64,000 bases of DNA from Pestalotiopsis fici W106-1 (GCF_000516985.1 NW_006917095.1:3123095-3187094); one strand, 5' to 3'. Counted from the stretch's first letter, positions 23,762 to 34,877 are shown. Translations and numbers: made by a program. Notes: generated from the letters alone by a model not told the origin.

Positions 23762-26700
23762 TCAAGATCCACCAAAAACCAAGAGACTCTGAATTCTAAC
23801 ATTTCCAAAGCCATGCCGGCGCAGAAGTTCCCGTCCGCGATGGATGGGAAACTCGGCCACGACCAGAATGGTTATATCTGCAGCATCAAGACCAAGACCA
23901 CTCTCTTCAAGGAGCTTCATCATTGCACAAAGCGTCTTTCCAGTGGCAAGCACATCATCAACCACTACCACTGATTTGCAATTACTGCTAGCGTCACGGT
24001 CCATGCCTATCCTCTGGTCTCGACTCTTGACACGCGAAGACGACGATATGTACGATGCCGACTTGACGACGGAGAGGATGGGCGGGGGGAGCTTGGAGGC
24101 TTCGCGCATGAGCAGTAGAGGCACCTTGGTTCGTGTGGCCAATGCTGATGCAATCAAGAATCCGCCGGCCTCGCAACACGCTATGCGGTCAACTTGACTC
24201 CATTCAGATGCATACTGCGCTTCCAAGAGTGACGCGCATAGATCTAGGCCGCCCGGCTGTTCTACAATGCCAAGGATGTGCCGAAACTCAATTCCTGGCC
24301 GGGGATAATTAGGCACTGAGCGTACCATCTTGGCCAGTTTTCCCAGATCCTCATCCAAGAATTGAAGGAGAATATGTTGGGCAAAGTGCTCTGCGGCCTC
24401 ACTGCCAGACGTTTCGTTGTGAAATGTCAGACTGGGCTGATAGTCCACGGTAATCGAGTCTGACTTGCAGAGATTACCGTCTTCGATGCCAGTATCAGTA
24501 TTGTGGCTGTCAAAGCTTCTCCGCAGGATTCGAGTCTTGGTACTGGCTTCAACGCGTATATCCAGTAGCCTCGTGTGCGGCACCAAGTGTGACAAGGTCG
24601 TCACCGGAGCGGCGTCTCTCATTCCGGTAATCAAGAGTACGTCCACATTGCCAGCGTTGTGCACAGCACTGAGAAAGTTTTCGACTGGTAGTCCAGGTCT
24701 CTTTCGCACCTGACCCTGGAAGAATGCTGTCAATGCCGGTCGGTGCTGTTCCTTGTAGATACGATCTCCAAGGAGGCGGTCCAGATCTGCGCCCGTAGCC
24801 GCCGCATACTGGCGCTTGATTTTGTTGCTGATGCTAACTGATGCACATTTCAGGTTGACGTGGACGCACTGATTGAGAAAGGCAACCCATATTTCTGCGC
24901 AATAGTCTTTGCCGGCACCACTGTCGCCAGTGACTAGAATGACAAGCTTTGGTCCTATTGGCAGTTTTGGTAGCGGACATGCATAGGCCAGCACGTTACA
25001 AGGATCGCAATTCTCTTTGAGATGAGCCAGTCGCGGTCGATTTGGGCCAAAGGCCTTGTTCGCCAGTTCGAGGTCTCTTGGATCTGGACCAAGGTCTGCG
25101 CCATAGAAACCGCTGCTCAACGATGAAAGACTTGTTGCGACATTATATACCCATTGCTTGATGGAGCGAGAAATGACGGTGCCGTCTTGTTCGCGTGGCC
25201 AGACACCAGTGATTACGCATGCAAAGTCCCAATCTCGACAGCCAAAAGCTGTAGAAGTGGCTGCCACATCGCTCACCGCTCCACCACCCTGAAGCAGGTG
25301 GATGTAGCATAAGGGTGAAGGGCGAGTCTGGATAGCTGACATGACCACATTCGCGACCTTTGCCGCCCCAATGTTCCTTATGAATGCACAGCGCTTGAAG
25401 GACGAGGTTTTCCCCCCGCCATGCCCCCCATGCATACCGGAAATGTACATCTCCGTGTCAAAGACATCGACGCTGTCCACGATTTTGACGCATTCTTCCG
25501 GTCCCAAGACTTTTTCCAAATCAATATGATCCGGAGTCTCAGATCCGGCCAGGAACGATTGATACAACGTGACACCAACTAGCAGCATTCCTTCATCTCC
25601 AAAGATGTAGGCATCTACTGAAGAGTCTCGCCCCAGCTTCTGAGCAATTTGCTTGTCGAAATCGGCCAGAAAAACAACTGGATTTGCCATGTTTGGAACA
25701 GGAACTTTCCAATTTCGAACCAGAAAGTTCCGAGCCGGTTGTGCCTTCAAAGTGACGCTAGTTACAACACCAAAGTTTGTGCCTGCACCTTTTATTGCCC
25801 AGAGTAGATCGGCCTCGTTATCTGGACGTACTGATCCAGCTGGTCGATAGGCCCTTGGGACATGACCGACATGAAGAACCTGACCAGAATCAACACTCAC
25901 CAGGACGGCGCCAATGATTGCATCGCACGTCAGGCCGTGTATCCGAGATAAGTGTCCAATGCCACCTTGAAGCCATAATCCGGCGCCAACGCTTGGGCGA
26001 GCACCCAGCGGAACAGTCAATCCCGATGCCATGGACTTGCGTATGACGTCTCCCGTATTACAGCCGGCCTCGGCAATGATCAAGTGGTCCAAAGGAAGAG
26101 GTCCATTTGCTCCTTCTTCTTCTCCTGGTTCTTCGAGAATATGAACTTGGTCAAACGCGCCCATGTCGATGGCAACTACATTAGACCACAGACACTGGCC
26201 GCTGTGACCCCCACCAATGATGGTGAGGCCAACTTGGTGGTCCAGAGCCCATTCAACACAATGTTGTAGCTGTCGGATTCCTGTTGGTCTTACGATGGCA
26301 GCAGGACTATGAAGCCGTGCGTCCCGGTTCTTGACTGTCTTTTGCTCCTGGAATACCAGTCCCTCTGATTTGAGAAACTCGAGACTTGTCGAATCTCGGG
26401 TAAAAGCCACAATTTCTTGTGGCGCGCTGAATTTGAGATGGTTGAGATGGTCTTTGTCAAGACGGCCCAGGGTGCGGCACACGATACGCCAATGATCGCG
26501 GACATTCTTGTCAGCTGCGGCGTCCTCGATCGCAAAGCCGGCGATGAAAGCGCTGAACGAGTCTAACGACACGTCGTCATTTTCCACGTAAACGCAACCG
26601 CTAGGGAGAGAAATCGTTCGATAGCAGACCAAGCCGTCTAGATGCAACGTCGCCTCGCGGTGGATGATTACAACCAAACCTCCTGGTGCATCATGCGCAA

Positions 26701-27247
26701 GCAATTCTAGCGCTCGTTCAACAAAACTACGCTTGGGATTCATGCCATACATGCTGTGGCAGAACAGAACAAGGTCAAAGCCTTGGTCTTGGTCATCTTC
26801 ATGCGGTGGAGTACTGCTTTCTGCATGGCGGCCCATTTCGAATGGTGCTCGGTGAATGATGGGTTCGCTTCGAAGTCGAGGCAGCGGGCACTCCCCTCCG
26901 CGGCAGTCGGAGAGCCATGCTTCCAGTCGTGTAGCGTGCAAGGTATTTGGCTCAAATGCAGTATATCTCTTGATCCTGGATCTCATCTCCTGTGAAAGGT
27001 GGCCGAGTACACTCTTTGGGCCAGGACCAATCTCCAAGACGGAGATTCCGGTACGTGAACCAAAGAGAGGGCCCAGCAGTTGGGACAGCTGGGCCATAAA
27101 GCTCTCGTCTGTGGCCCACTCTGGGTCCCGCGCCAAAAGCTCAAAGCCAGTGGCATACTGATACTCGGACAAGACCTGCCTCGGTAAGGGCGTGATGCTG
27201 TCAGCTTTCAGCCAGAGGGCCTTTTTGAGTTCGTTGAGGGTAGCCAT
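23762..27247 (-). CDS. Four-domain fusion: methyltransferase / FAD-linked oxidase / P-loop kinase / APRT-like
   Basis: A single exon encodes 1161 aa from an ATG at 27247. Residues 1-262 are an S-adenosylmethionine methyltransferase-like domain (motif I LEIGPGP, 71-77). Residues about 310-755 are a PCMH/berberine-bridge FAD oxidase: IIGGGHSG (343-350) supplies the flavin-linking His, but the usual second Cys site is replaced (GARPSVGAG), so only one covalent link is expected. A typical oxidase end (RLAHLKENCDPCNVLAY) closes it. Residues about 765-915 have a P-loop (GDSGAGKD, 774-781) and KRQYA/LLGDRIYKEQHR phrases resembling animal-type phosphomevalonate kinase. Residues about 974-1161 match adenine phosphoribosyltransferase, including the PRPP loop VVVVDDVLATGKTL (1093-1106). 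I know no characterised protein with this order. It is divergent from GTP cyclohydrolase I. Confidence 0.88.
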   Translation of the reverse strand: MATLNELKKALWLKADSITPLPRQVLSEYQYATGFELLARDPEWATDESFMAQLSQLLGPLFGSRTGISVLEIGPGPKSVLGHLSQEMRSRIKRYTAFEPNTLHATRLEAWLSDCRGGECPLPRLRSEPIIHRAPFEMGRHAESSTPPHEDDQDQGFDLVLFCHSMYGMNPKRSFVERALELLAHDAPGGLVVIIHREATLHLDGLVCYRTISLPSGCVYVENDDVSLDSFSAFIAGFAIEDAAADKNVRDHWRIVCRTLGRLDKDHLNHLKFSAPQEIVAFTRDSTSLEFLKSEGLVFQEQKTVKNRDARLHSPAAIVRPTGIRQLQHCVEWALDHQVGLTIIGGGHSGQCLWSNVVAIDMGAFDQVHILEEPGEEEGANGPLPLDHLIIAEAGCNTGDVIRKSMASGLTVPLGARPSVGAGLWLQGGIGHLSRIHGLTCDAIIGAVLVSVDSGQVLHVGHVPRAYRPAGSVRPDNEADLLWAIKGAGTNFGVVTSVTLKAQPARNFLVRNWKVPVPNMANPVVFLADFDKQIAQKLGRDSSVDAYIFGDEGMLLVGVTLYQSFLAGSETPDHIDLEKVLGPEECVKIVDSVDVFDTEMYISGMHGGHGGGKTSSFKRCAFIRNIGAAKVANVVMSAIQTRPSPLCYIHLLQGGGAVSDVAATSTAFGCRDWDFACVITGVWPREQDGTVISRSIKQWVYNVATSLSSLSSGFYGADLGPDPRDLELANKAFGPNRPRLAHLKENCDPCNVLAYACPLPKLPIGPKLVILVTGDSGAGKDYCAEIWVAFLNQCVHVNLKCASVSISNKIKRQYAAATGADLDRLLGDRIYKEQHRPALTAFFQGQVRKRPGLPVENFLSAVHNAGNVDVLLITGMRDAAPVTTLSHLVPHTRLLDIRVEASTKTRILRRSFDSHNTDTGIEDGNLCKSDSITVDYQPSLTFHNETSGSEAAEHFAQHILLQFLDEDLGKLAKMVRSVPNYPRPGIEFRHILGIVEQPGGLDLCASLLEAQYASEWSQVDRIACCEAGGFLIASALATRTKVPLLLMREASKLPPPILSVVKSASYISSSSRVKSRDQRIGMDRDASSNCKSVVVVDDVLATGKTLCAMMKLLEESGLGLDAADITILVVAEFPIHRGRELLRRHGFGNVRIQSLLVFGGS

Positions 27248-28125
27248 ATGATTTCAAGGTGCAAGCAGCAAAACAATTGAGAATTAGCAAAACTTGACTG
27301 GCTCAGACAGGCTGCCAAGATATGGACAAATTGCAAGCGTATGGAGTGTAGATGTGACAAATGATTTATCACAAGTCATGAAAGTGGATTGCGGCTCAAG
27401 TTCAAGGTGATTGCTAGTATTTGTAGGCTCACTGCCAGAGAGCGACGTGGTTAGACCTGATTTAGGCACACACAAGACCTTTGACAGGGAGTAAAAGTTG
27501 AATCAGGCATCAACTGCTATCAATTGCCATTCTCCTTTTTCATGCAACCCTCATTTGCTCTTTCATGCTGGCCAAGGTGGGTATAGTGCCGATGATTTCG
27601 TGTTTCTGCATGCACCCTGCCACAGGCAACACGATGCCTACCGCATCTGAATGCTGACTCTTATTGATATTTGCCTGTTTGCCTCATCGATCAATGCAGC
27701 AAATCAACTCTGGGTGACACCGTGGCAGGGCGCAAAAGTATTTGCCTCGTCTCGTCCTTGTTACACCAGATGTGGGAGGCCACCCAGTCTCGCGGGTCAG
27801 CAGGTCAGGATTGGGTACGACAATGCGGGAGTCCAGCTGTCGGTAAAAGAAAGATCTTCAAAGAATCAGGCTCCAGATTTTGATGCCTTGTCAAAATATT
27901 TGGATCATGCAGGAGGCCATACAACCATGAATCAGTCTTGCCCAAAGGCTGCCTTTGTGGTGTTGATCTGTTTGCTAACGAGAGGGCGTGTATTTCAATG
28001 CTACCAAGGCCGCTTCAAAGGAACATATAACGTTGGATTTCATGGCCTTGTGTTTCCAGGCCTAAAGACATATCATACACAATTCATGACCAACATACCG
28101 AGTTCATACACGTTAAACATACGTC
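27248..28125. promoter_or_regulatory. Shared divergent promoter region (fusion gene / GTP cyclohydrolase I)
   Basis: These 878 bases separate the start codons of two genes facing away from each other, so both promoters must lie here. A 178-codon plus-strand frame (27651-28187) overlaps the start of the cyclohydrolase, but its composition does not look like a protein. Divergent pairs in fungi are often co-regulated (established); that it holds here is inference. Confidence 0.6.
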
Positions 28126-28962
28126 ATGCCGGCCACCTCCACTTTAGCAATTGGGGCTGCTATCAAGGACACCAACCAATTTGGTGACAGCAATGTAGAC
28201 AGGAACGGTGAGTCAAGTTCTCCATGAAGCTTGCAGCAGAGAAAGTATTTTAATGTGCTTCTGATTTAGGTCGTAGGCAAAGGGGAGAAGATGCCTCAAC
28301 ACTGCACGGCCAGTCTGTCGTCGGCGCCCAGACTGATATTGAAGCGGCGATTCGTACAATTCTCTCGCACATTGGCGAGGACCCAGATCGCGAGGGTCTG
28401 CAAAAGACGCCCGCACGATACGCCAAAGCCCTTCTCCATCTTACCAAAGGGTACACCGAGAGGGTCCAAGACGTGGTCAATGACGCCATCTTCACTGTCG
28501 ACAACAAGGATTTCGTCATTGTACGCGATATCGATATTTCTAGTACGTGCGAGCATCATTTGCTGCCATTCTTTGGAAAGGTTGGTTCCGTCTCTGTCTC
28601 CTTAATGGCTTGGTTGAATCTGGCTCTGACAGGGGGTAAAACGAAACTAGATGCACATTGGATATATTCCCAACGGCCAAGTGCTTGGTCTGTCAAAGCT
28701 TGCAAGAATTGCTGAGATATTCTCACGCAGACTACAAATCCAAGAACGGCTCACTAGTCAAGTTGCCACAGCAATAGACGAGCTCCTCAATCCGTTTGGT
28801 GTTGCGGTGGTTACGGAATGCACGCACATGTGCATGGTAGCGCGAGGGGTAGAAAAGGCTGGAACATGTACGCTTAACCAGAGTATGACTGGACAATTGA
28901 GGGATGATCCGAAGAGACAGGAACAATTCTACAATCTACTCAGATCAGGCCAAAAGGGATAG
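28126..28962 (+). CDS. GTP cyclohydrolase I
   Basis: It converts GTP to 7,8-dihydroneopterin triphosphate, the first step to folate and tetrahydrobiopterin. Three exons join in frame (28126-28207, 28270-28580, 28651-28962), giving 234 aa, close to the usual length. The ATG at 28126 opens [10 protein letters not shown]. Zinc-ligand and catalytic residues are intact: [39 protein letters not shown] and [10 protein letters not shown]. The N-terminus is short and variable, as usual. The gene stands beside an unusual biosynthetic fusion. It may therefore be a pathway-dedicated second copy rather than the housekeeping folate gene; whether another copy exists elsewhere cannot be seen here. Confidence 0.95.
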
Positions 28963-29130
28963 TCATATTTGAATATCAATTGCTTACAGTACACCGTCCA
29001 TGTACTGCGTATGAATAGATACTGAGCCACGGCCAATGAATTCAAAGTGCTAAGTCAGAGTCAAGAACATAACTTCGGCGTACTGTGTAATCTCAAAGGT
29101 TATTGGAATGAATTATTGTTTCACCTAATT

Positions 29131-30551
29131 CTATGCCTCAGTGCCCCATGCAGTATACGCTGGCGCGGTTGTACCGTCGCAAGAGTACTGCACAATATAG
29201 GGACTGTTCTCAGTGCTAGAGTCCAAAAAGACGGTGCCATCAGGAGCAGTAACACTGAGCTGGAACACGGCATTGCCCTGTCCCTGTCCAAACAAGACCC
29301 GGATGGGAAGATATTGGCCCTCGACCAAATCAATCGTAGTGCTGCCGCTTCCAGGTCCGTATCCCTGGTGGAAGGGAACGACCAGGTTGGCATTGGCACG
29401 GGTCCAGCCAGCGTAAGCAGTAGAGCCCAACCACAGCGCGGCGATATCGTCCACGCCAGCGAAGCTAAATTTATAGGTTCCGGTGGCGACAGCAAAGAGG
29501 TAGCCCTTGTGGTCCAGCGCGAAATAGTCCGAGTAAAAGGTGCTGCTGCTGCCGTAGATACTAATGGCGACACCGCCCGAGGCATCAATGCCACCAATGG
29601 TGGAGGTCACACCCTGGACATTCGGGGTCTGGGTCTTGTAGACTTCAGCATAAAAGTTGCTGTACGAGGCATCGTTGTTGTCACCCTGGCTGTTGTAGTA
29701 CTCGGCCCACTGCAGACCTTGGTTCTAATGAAGCGAAGTGAGTTAGTTTCTTGTTCCCCGTTCGCTTGTACAGAAACAAATTTGCATCCCAGAAAGATTT
29801 CCCAAGACAAGATGTGGGACCGGGAAATACGCTCTCGGACCATATGCAAGAGAAAGATGGGCTCTTGATACTTACATCGCAGGACGAGGGTGTCGGGCAA
29901 ACAATTTCAGTAGACGTCGACGTGGCGGTGACTGTCACGGTAGGCGTCGTCGTCGCTGAAGCAGCAACCTGAACAATACTAGTGGCGGTCGGGGTCACGG
30001 TCACTGTGGATGTGACAGTCGTGCTTGGAGTAGGGATCGACAAGCAACTGCAGGCGGTTGAGATCTGGGCGCTAGCAAATGTCGCGACGCACGACGGCAA
30101 CGCAGTGGACTTGGAAGTCGAGACAGAGGTGGTGCTGGACTTGGTGGTGGTGGTTGTCTTTTGACCACGCTTTTGCACTGCGGACAGAATGCATGTCGTG
30201 ATGGTTTCAGAACTAATGGTTTATTAGCACCCAATCTCAACTCTCAACAGGGGGGTTGTGATCTCACGCAGTCTCTGTGACAGTCACGGCAGGAGCAGTG
30301 CTTGTGTCGGTTCCAGTGGTTGTCGTAGTGGTCTCGGTGGGAAAGACTGTCGAAGTTGCAGTGGCCGTACTGGTAATGGTAGGAATTGACAAATACGAGC
30401 TACAAAAGGGAGTCGCCGATGAGTACGTTGCCAAGGCCTTGACAACTGCATTCACAACAAGACATTCAACCTGCGAAATGAGGTTCACCGGAGTCGCGTT
30501 TACCGCGACACCTGCCGCCGCGAGGAATGCTGTTGCAACGCGAAAATGCAT
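29131..30551 (-). CDS. Secreted GLEYA-domain adhesin-like protein
   Basis: Three exons. The ATG at 30551 starts a clear signal peptide (MHFRVATAFLAAAGVAVNA). Next come two Thr/Ser/Val-rich stretches with TVTVT-type repeats, separated by a short intron near 30270-30180. The second intron (about 29870-29725) leads to the C-terminal domain. This reads GLQWAEYYNSQ, IGGIDASGG, YKFSFAGVDDIAALWLGSTAYAGWTRANA and a Cys-containing end, the layout of a GLEYA (PA14-like) carbohydrate-binding adhesin domain. Such proteins usually sit at or beyond the fungal wall and bind glycans. No GPI signal is seen after the domain. It lies tail to tail with GTP cyclohydrolase I and is probably unrelated to it functionally. 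Confidence 0.85.
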
Positions 30552-31741
30552 CTTGAGAGGTTTGCCTGGATTCGGTCGTGGGTATCTTGACTATTTGTCT
30601 TGAGGATGGTTGTAGGAACAATGGGAAGGGGCAATCATTACTCTATTTATCTTGTAGAGGAGATGGTCGGATTACCGTCTCAAATATTGCTGTGCTCTTT
30701 TTTCAATCGTCCTCGTGAGTATAGACCGATCGAGGCCGTCAATAGTCGACGTTGTTCTTGTGAGAATTGTCATCTTGGGAACAACTCCGTCTGGTGGCTG
30801 GCTTAGACGGCGCTTCCGCCAGCGCAGAAAAGTCTCTTCAATCTACTACGAGGGACGGGCCTTCATCAGACTAGAAGCACCTATGCAGAACGTCAAGGGT
30901 CGAATTCAGCTCCAAGAACACTGTCGGCTGGCATTATCCCCATATATCAGCTGCAATCGTCGGGACTTGCGGAAATAGATCGACGTTGGAAAAGCCGTTA
31001 AAGTCCGATTTCAGCCAAATAAGCCGCAAATGAACCCGCCCAGACCATTTGTAAAACTAATAGCGCCGTGGTCGAGATGCATACAGGAACCCGGGAAAAG
31101 CCTAGCTTGAGTTGATGTGGAGTAGCTGAAGAGAGGAAAAAGCTGGGGAAGCAGCTAGCTGAAAGCAAAGCCAGGGGTAATAATGCATTATACAGCTGAG
31201 ATGGACCCTTGCCAAGCAGCGGTGGAAAGCCTTTCTAGCCCCCACAACGAAAACCTATCGTATACTGTCGAATGGCTTGATTCGAGAGCGTATCTATTTC
31301 CATTCATTGTACCCAAGAAACAAATTGAACACATCTGTGCTTTGAGAGCCTTTGCATTGGGTGGACTGACATATACAGCGCTGATTCTTAATTGATCTGA
31401 TATTGTGGCAGCGATCGATCTCCCCTGAATTGGTGTCAGAGTACCAGAACCATTCGCGACTTTGTTAAAAGATTGAAAACGGGCAATATCTCATGAAATC
31501 ATTTCTATTCTCATTCCTATGGGTAACCCATCTTGGAACTGCATATACCTGCCTGTCTTCTCTTATAGACTGGGTCGGGTATTCCCAATCACTAAAATGA
31601 GTTGTTAGGAAAACGGACATAATGCCGAAGAGTCTTTTTCACTATCTCAGGGATAATCAAACTACTCCACAGGTACAAGTTTCTACGGACAACCCCTTCA
31701 CTACCGAAACTATAGGATTGATTATTTAGTCGAACAAAACA
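30552..31741. other. Intergenic, no gene recognised
   Basis: It contains the promoter of the GLEYA gene. Open frames of 60-90 codons on the plus strand show no family features. Confidence 0.4.
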
Positions 31742-32471
31742 TCATTCTTTGGCTGTGATGAGAAGGGCATCGCGGGTAGTCTGAATGAGATCTTTGATCT
31801 TAAGACAGATCTGCTGTGCGCTTAATTCCCACCCCATCGCCTCACCTACAAAAATGCTAGCGTGGATACCATTCACATCACAATAAATCTGGATAGAGTT
31901 CCCTTTGATAGCCCGCATCTCCGTGGCCCATGCGGCAATATCTGCCCCCAATGCCTCAAATTCACCAAACGTAGCAAGAATCGGCACAGATGTTGAAAAT
32001 GGATGCCCAAGAAGTGTATATATGGCATGTCAGATTCCCTGATACCTTCGGGTGGTTGATAAGTTTTACTCCCCCACTGATGAAATGATTCTGCAACGTA
32101 TTCCGCGCTGTAGTCCGCCGGTAGTCTGGTGCAGCTGTCTCTAAGGGGGCAACCCATGACGAGAGGGCCGCAGCACACAGAGGTCGGCTGATTTATGGCC
32201 TCATATGCTCAATGTATTTCAAAAAGGCAATGACAAGATTTGCCTCAGAACTGTTTCCAACCACGACTACTGAACTTGAAGGGATCTCGAGGGTCCGCAA
32301 GAGGTAAAGGTAGGCAGTGACTATATCTTGGAGGGCAGCTGGAAAGGGATCTCTGCCGCCGTAGCCTGAGAGGCGATACTGAACGCTGAACACCGAGTCC
32401 ACTCCTGCATTCTGCAAGAGGTAATTCTCAGGGCGCCCGCGGGTATCGCTGCGGCCGTAATTTATTTTCAA
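31742..32471 (-). pseudogene. Broken alpha/beta-hydrolase (esterase/lipase-like)
   Basis: Pieces match the alpha/beta-hydrolase fold-3 group: SVQYRLSGYGGRDPFPAALQD, then the nucleophile elbow as VVVGNSSEANL, where GDSAG-type is expected. Later come PILATFGEFEALGADI and a GIHASI stretch near the catalytic His. The N-terminal third with the oxyanion-hole HGG motif is absent, cut off where an AT-rich tract begins. A stop codon near 32190 and a frame change follow the elbow. Both the missing start and the altered elbow argue for a dead gene. Confidence 0.7.
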
Positions 32472-32590
32472 AAATAAAAAAAAAATATATATAATTTTTT
32501 ATTATAATTATAATAAATTAATTTAGCATATTCATTTTAAAATAATTTGCTTAAACGATTAAAGCTATATTTTTAATTCGTATTAAATGG
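32457..32590. repeat. AT-rich tract at the truncation point
   Basis: About 130 bases are almost all A and T, with runs of A, TA and TTAT. They start where the hydrolase relic is cut off and separate it from ordinary-composition DNA. This could be an insertion footprint or heavily mutated repeat DNA. Confidence 0.75.
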
Positions 32591-34877
32591 CCTGAGATTA
32601 AAAGGCGACTCGCGTATTGGCACCTATTACCCTGGGTGGGATTGGACCCAGTTTTGTGATCATACAGACGCTAGCAAAGAGTCACACAGCATGCGCGCAC
32701 AGCCTTGATGTACATACCACAAGACGCTCGAGATACCGAATACAATCCATGCAACCTAAGGGTCGTTTTGATTAATTGACTGCGCGGTACTTTTGTGCGC
32801 GCAACTGCCCGTCCCCAGCAATATCGAGACCTGGGGATCACCATCTACCCGCGTCCCCCCGAACTTGACCTGCCCCGGCAACACCTGGGCAGACTAATCG
32901 CAGCGAGATCGCATGACGGACAATTCTTGATAATCGAGCAGACGATTATTAAGCATACGATCAATCCAGCAAGCACAGACTGCCAAAAGGTAGAGATTTG
33001 AGCAAAAGCCATAGCGGAATCCCGTGTAAGTGGGGAACATCAGTAGCCGGGAACAAGAAGACCAAGTCATCGCGATACCAAAGGTCACATTCAATAAAGA
33101 CAACTGTGCCGCTTCCTGGCCGTGCCAATGCATTCCAGGCGGACCGCTGTGCCACGGCAACCTTATCCGAGCTCGCCGCCTCTTTTCCGATTGGGTTGGC
33201 GGCATACACAGTACGGTCTCGGTGCGCTCCGTGGTGACGTTTGGGGCTCCATATGCAATCAAGTACGCGAAAGTGATTGGTTGCCAGGGGACGGCTGAAT
33301 CGTTGCAGCAGCAATATTTTGGGGTACACTTGTCTACATCACGAAGGGGCGGCGACGCTGTCCATCGCTTCACCTGCACTAACCTAAAGTCCCAGTGTCT
33401 AGAAATCGGAGGTCTTCAGCGATACCGGATTGGCTGGAGTGGGCAACATGAACCGCTTCGCCCATTGATCGGCGAACCTCTTCCAAGTATAGGATCTCGC
33501 GACTCTTTCGATATGTGCGAATGAGGCCGGAGGTTGTGGCTGGCCGGGTGGCGCACCGTGTGGTAAGCCACAAGCTGGCCAATAAGAGGCCAGCCAATGA
33601 TAGGCCGCCCTGGGGCCACGCATCAGATATCTACTATATTTTTGCCCAGTCGGTTTCGTCGGATAAGGACTAACTGGTACTTCTGGGTCAATGTTTCTCC
33701 TTCTTTTGCATACGGAAACCGACGGAAACCCAATGAATTTGGTCAGTGGAGCTCTAAAGTGCAAGCAAGAGTTCGTTTTAACCATTTTTAAACATGACAC
33801 TATACAGAGATTCCGCTGAAATATATGAGCAAATCAACCACTGATCAGACCAAACAACTCGACCACGGAAATTTTTATTTCGAAGAGACCGTATCGCATG
33901 GAAGGAATCGTAGACTCCAATTCCAGCAACAATGAGTCATATTCAGACCCCATATGTGACCATATCAATATCGTTTACTAAATGTCATCAAAAGGCATGG
34001 AAGCAGTCCACGCACTCAGCGTATAAGGTACCTGACCTATACTAAAAGTGGCATAAAATAACGGCTATAATATTGTACTGCGAACCTACTTACTTACATT
34101 AATTTCGTTACCTTTGGCGCCTCTCATTTCCATTGTATATCTCACTTCCAACGAAAGGTTTATCGATATTTAATATAAATTCATCATCTGAATTGCACGC
34201 TCATCTAATATAACCCTTTTTGAGTAAATAACAAGCAAAGGCAACACTTTGCGAGGAAAATAATATATAAAGATTGCAATATGCACGTCAAGGCGTACAA
34301 TCTCCGTGTTGCCCACTTGGCAAAAGTTCCTGTAATATTAAGGCTGCTTTGTATACCGAGATCACTACATATAACCAGCTAAAACATTATTAAACGGTCG
34401 TTAACCAAAAAGGCCTTACATTCAAAAGTGAAATTACTGGTACTTGGCTCCGCGCACACTAGCACGGGATCGAGGGGCATTTGCCAATACCATTTGTTCG
34501 GCCGCAAGAAATGAAAAGGATAAATAACATAATGAAATAAGAAAATCACCACCGTTTGTTCAAGAGGCGTCTCAAAGTCTCACTCGCAACCAATGGGATT
34601 CTTCACGCCGAGTTGCTTATGCATGGTATTTTTGCGCGGGGAAGACTATATGAGCCGCCAACAGCGTGTAATTTGATTGCAGGAAAAATCAGCATTGTGA
34701 CCTGTTGTGTCTGGAATGTTGTAGCCTCACTTATGCGTCTCAACTCAACTACAACTCGATATCGGCGTATAAGTATCGTGTCTTGCCCAGCTCCGGGACG
34801 ACTCTTTCTCAAATTGTCAATTCCACACAGCAGGATCACTTGAACGTCTCCAATTCATCAACACCAAAAAGATCAAA
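32591..34877. other. 2.3-kb gene-poor stretch
   Basis: Between 32.9 and 33.6 kb, frames of 120-164 codons are open on both strands, with phrases such as GTVVFIECDLWYRDD on the minus strand, but they are interrupted and unrecognised; an eroded gene is possible. From 33.8 to 34.5 kb the DNA is AT-rich with no coding appearance. The last 300 bases hold the promoter of the next gene. Confidence 0.35.

Noticed and set aside
27651..28187. 178-codon plus-strand frame before GTP cyclohydrolase I
   Set aside because: Its composition is not protein-like, it overlaps the first cyclohydrolase exon in another frame, and it has no recognisable motif. Kept only as promoter region.
29047..29868. 273-codon plus-strand frame
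   Set aside because: Antisense to the GLEYA-domain exon and without family features.
32894..33524. Overlapping 160-codon frames on both strands
   Set aside because: Neither shows a family motif or a sensible splice to neighbours; a relic cannot be excluded.
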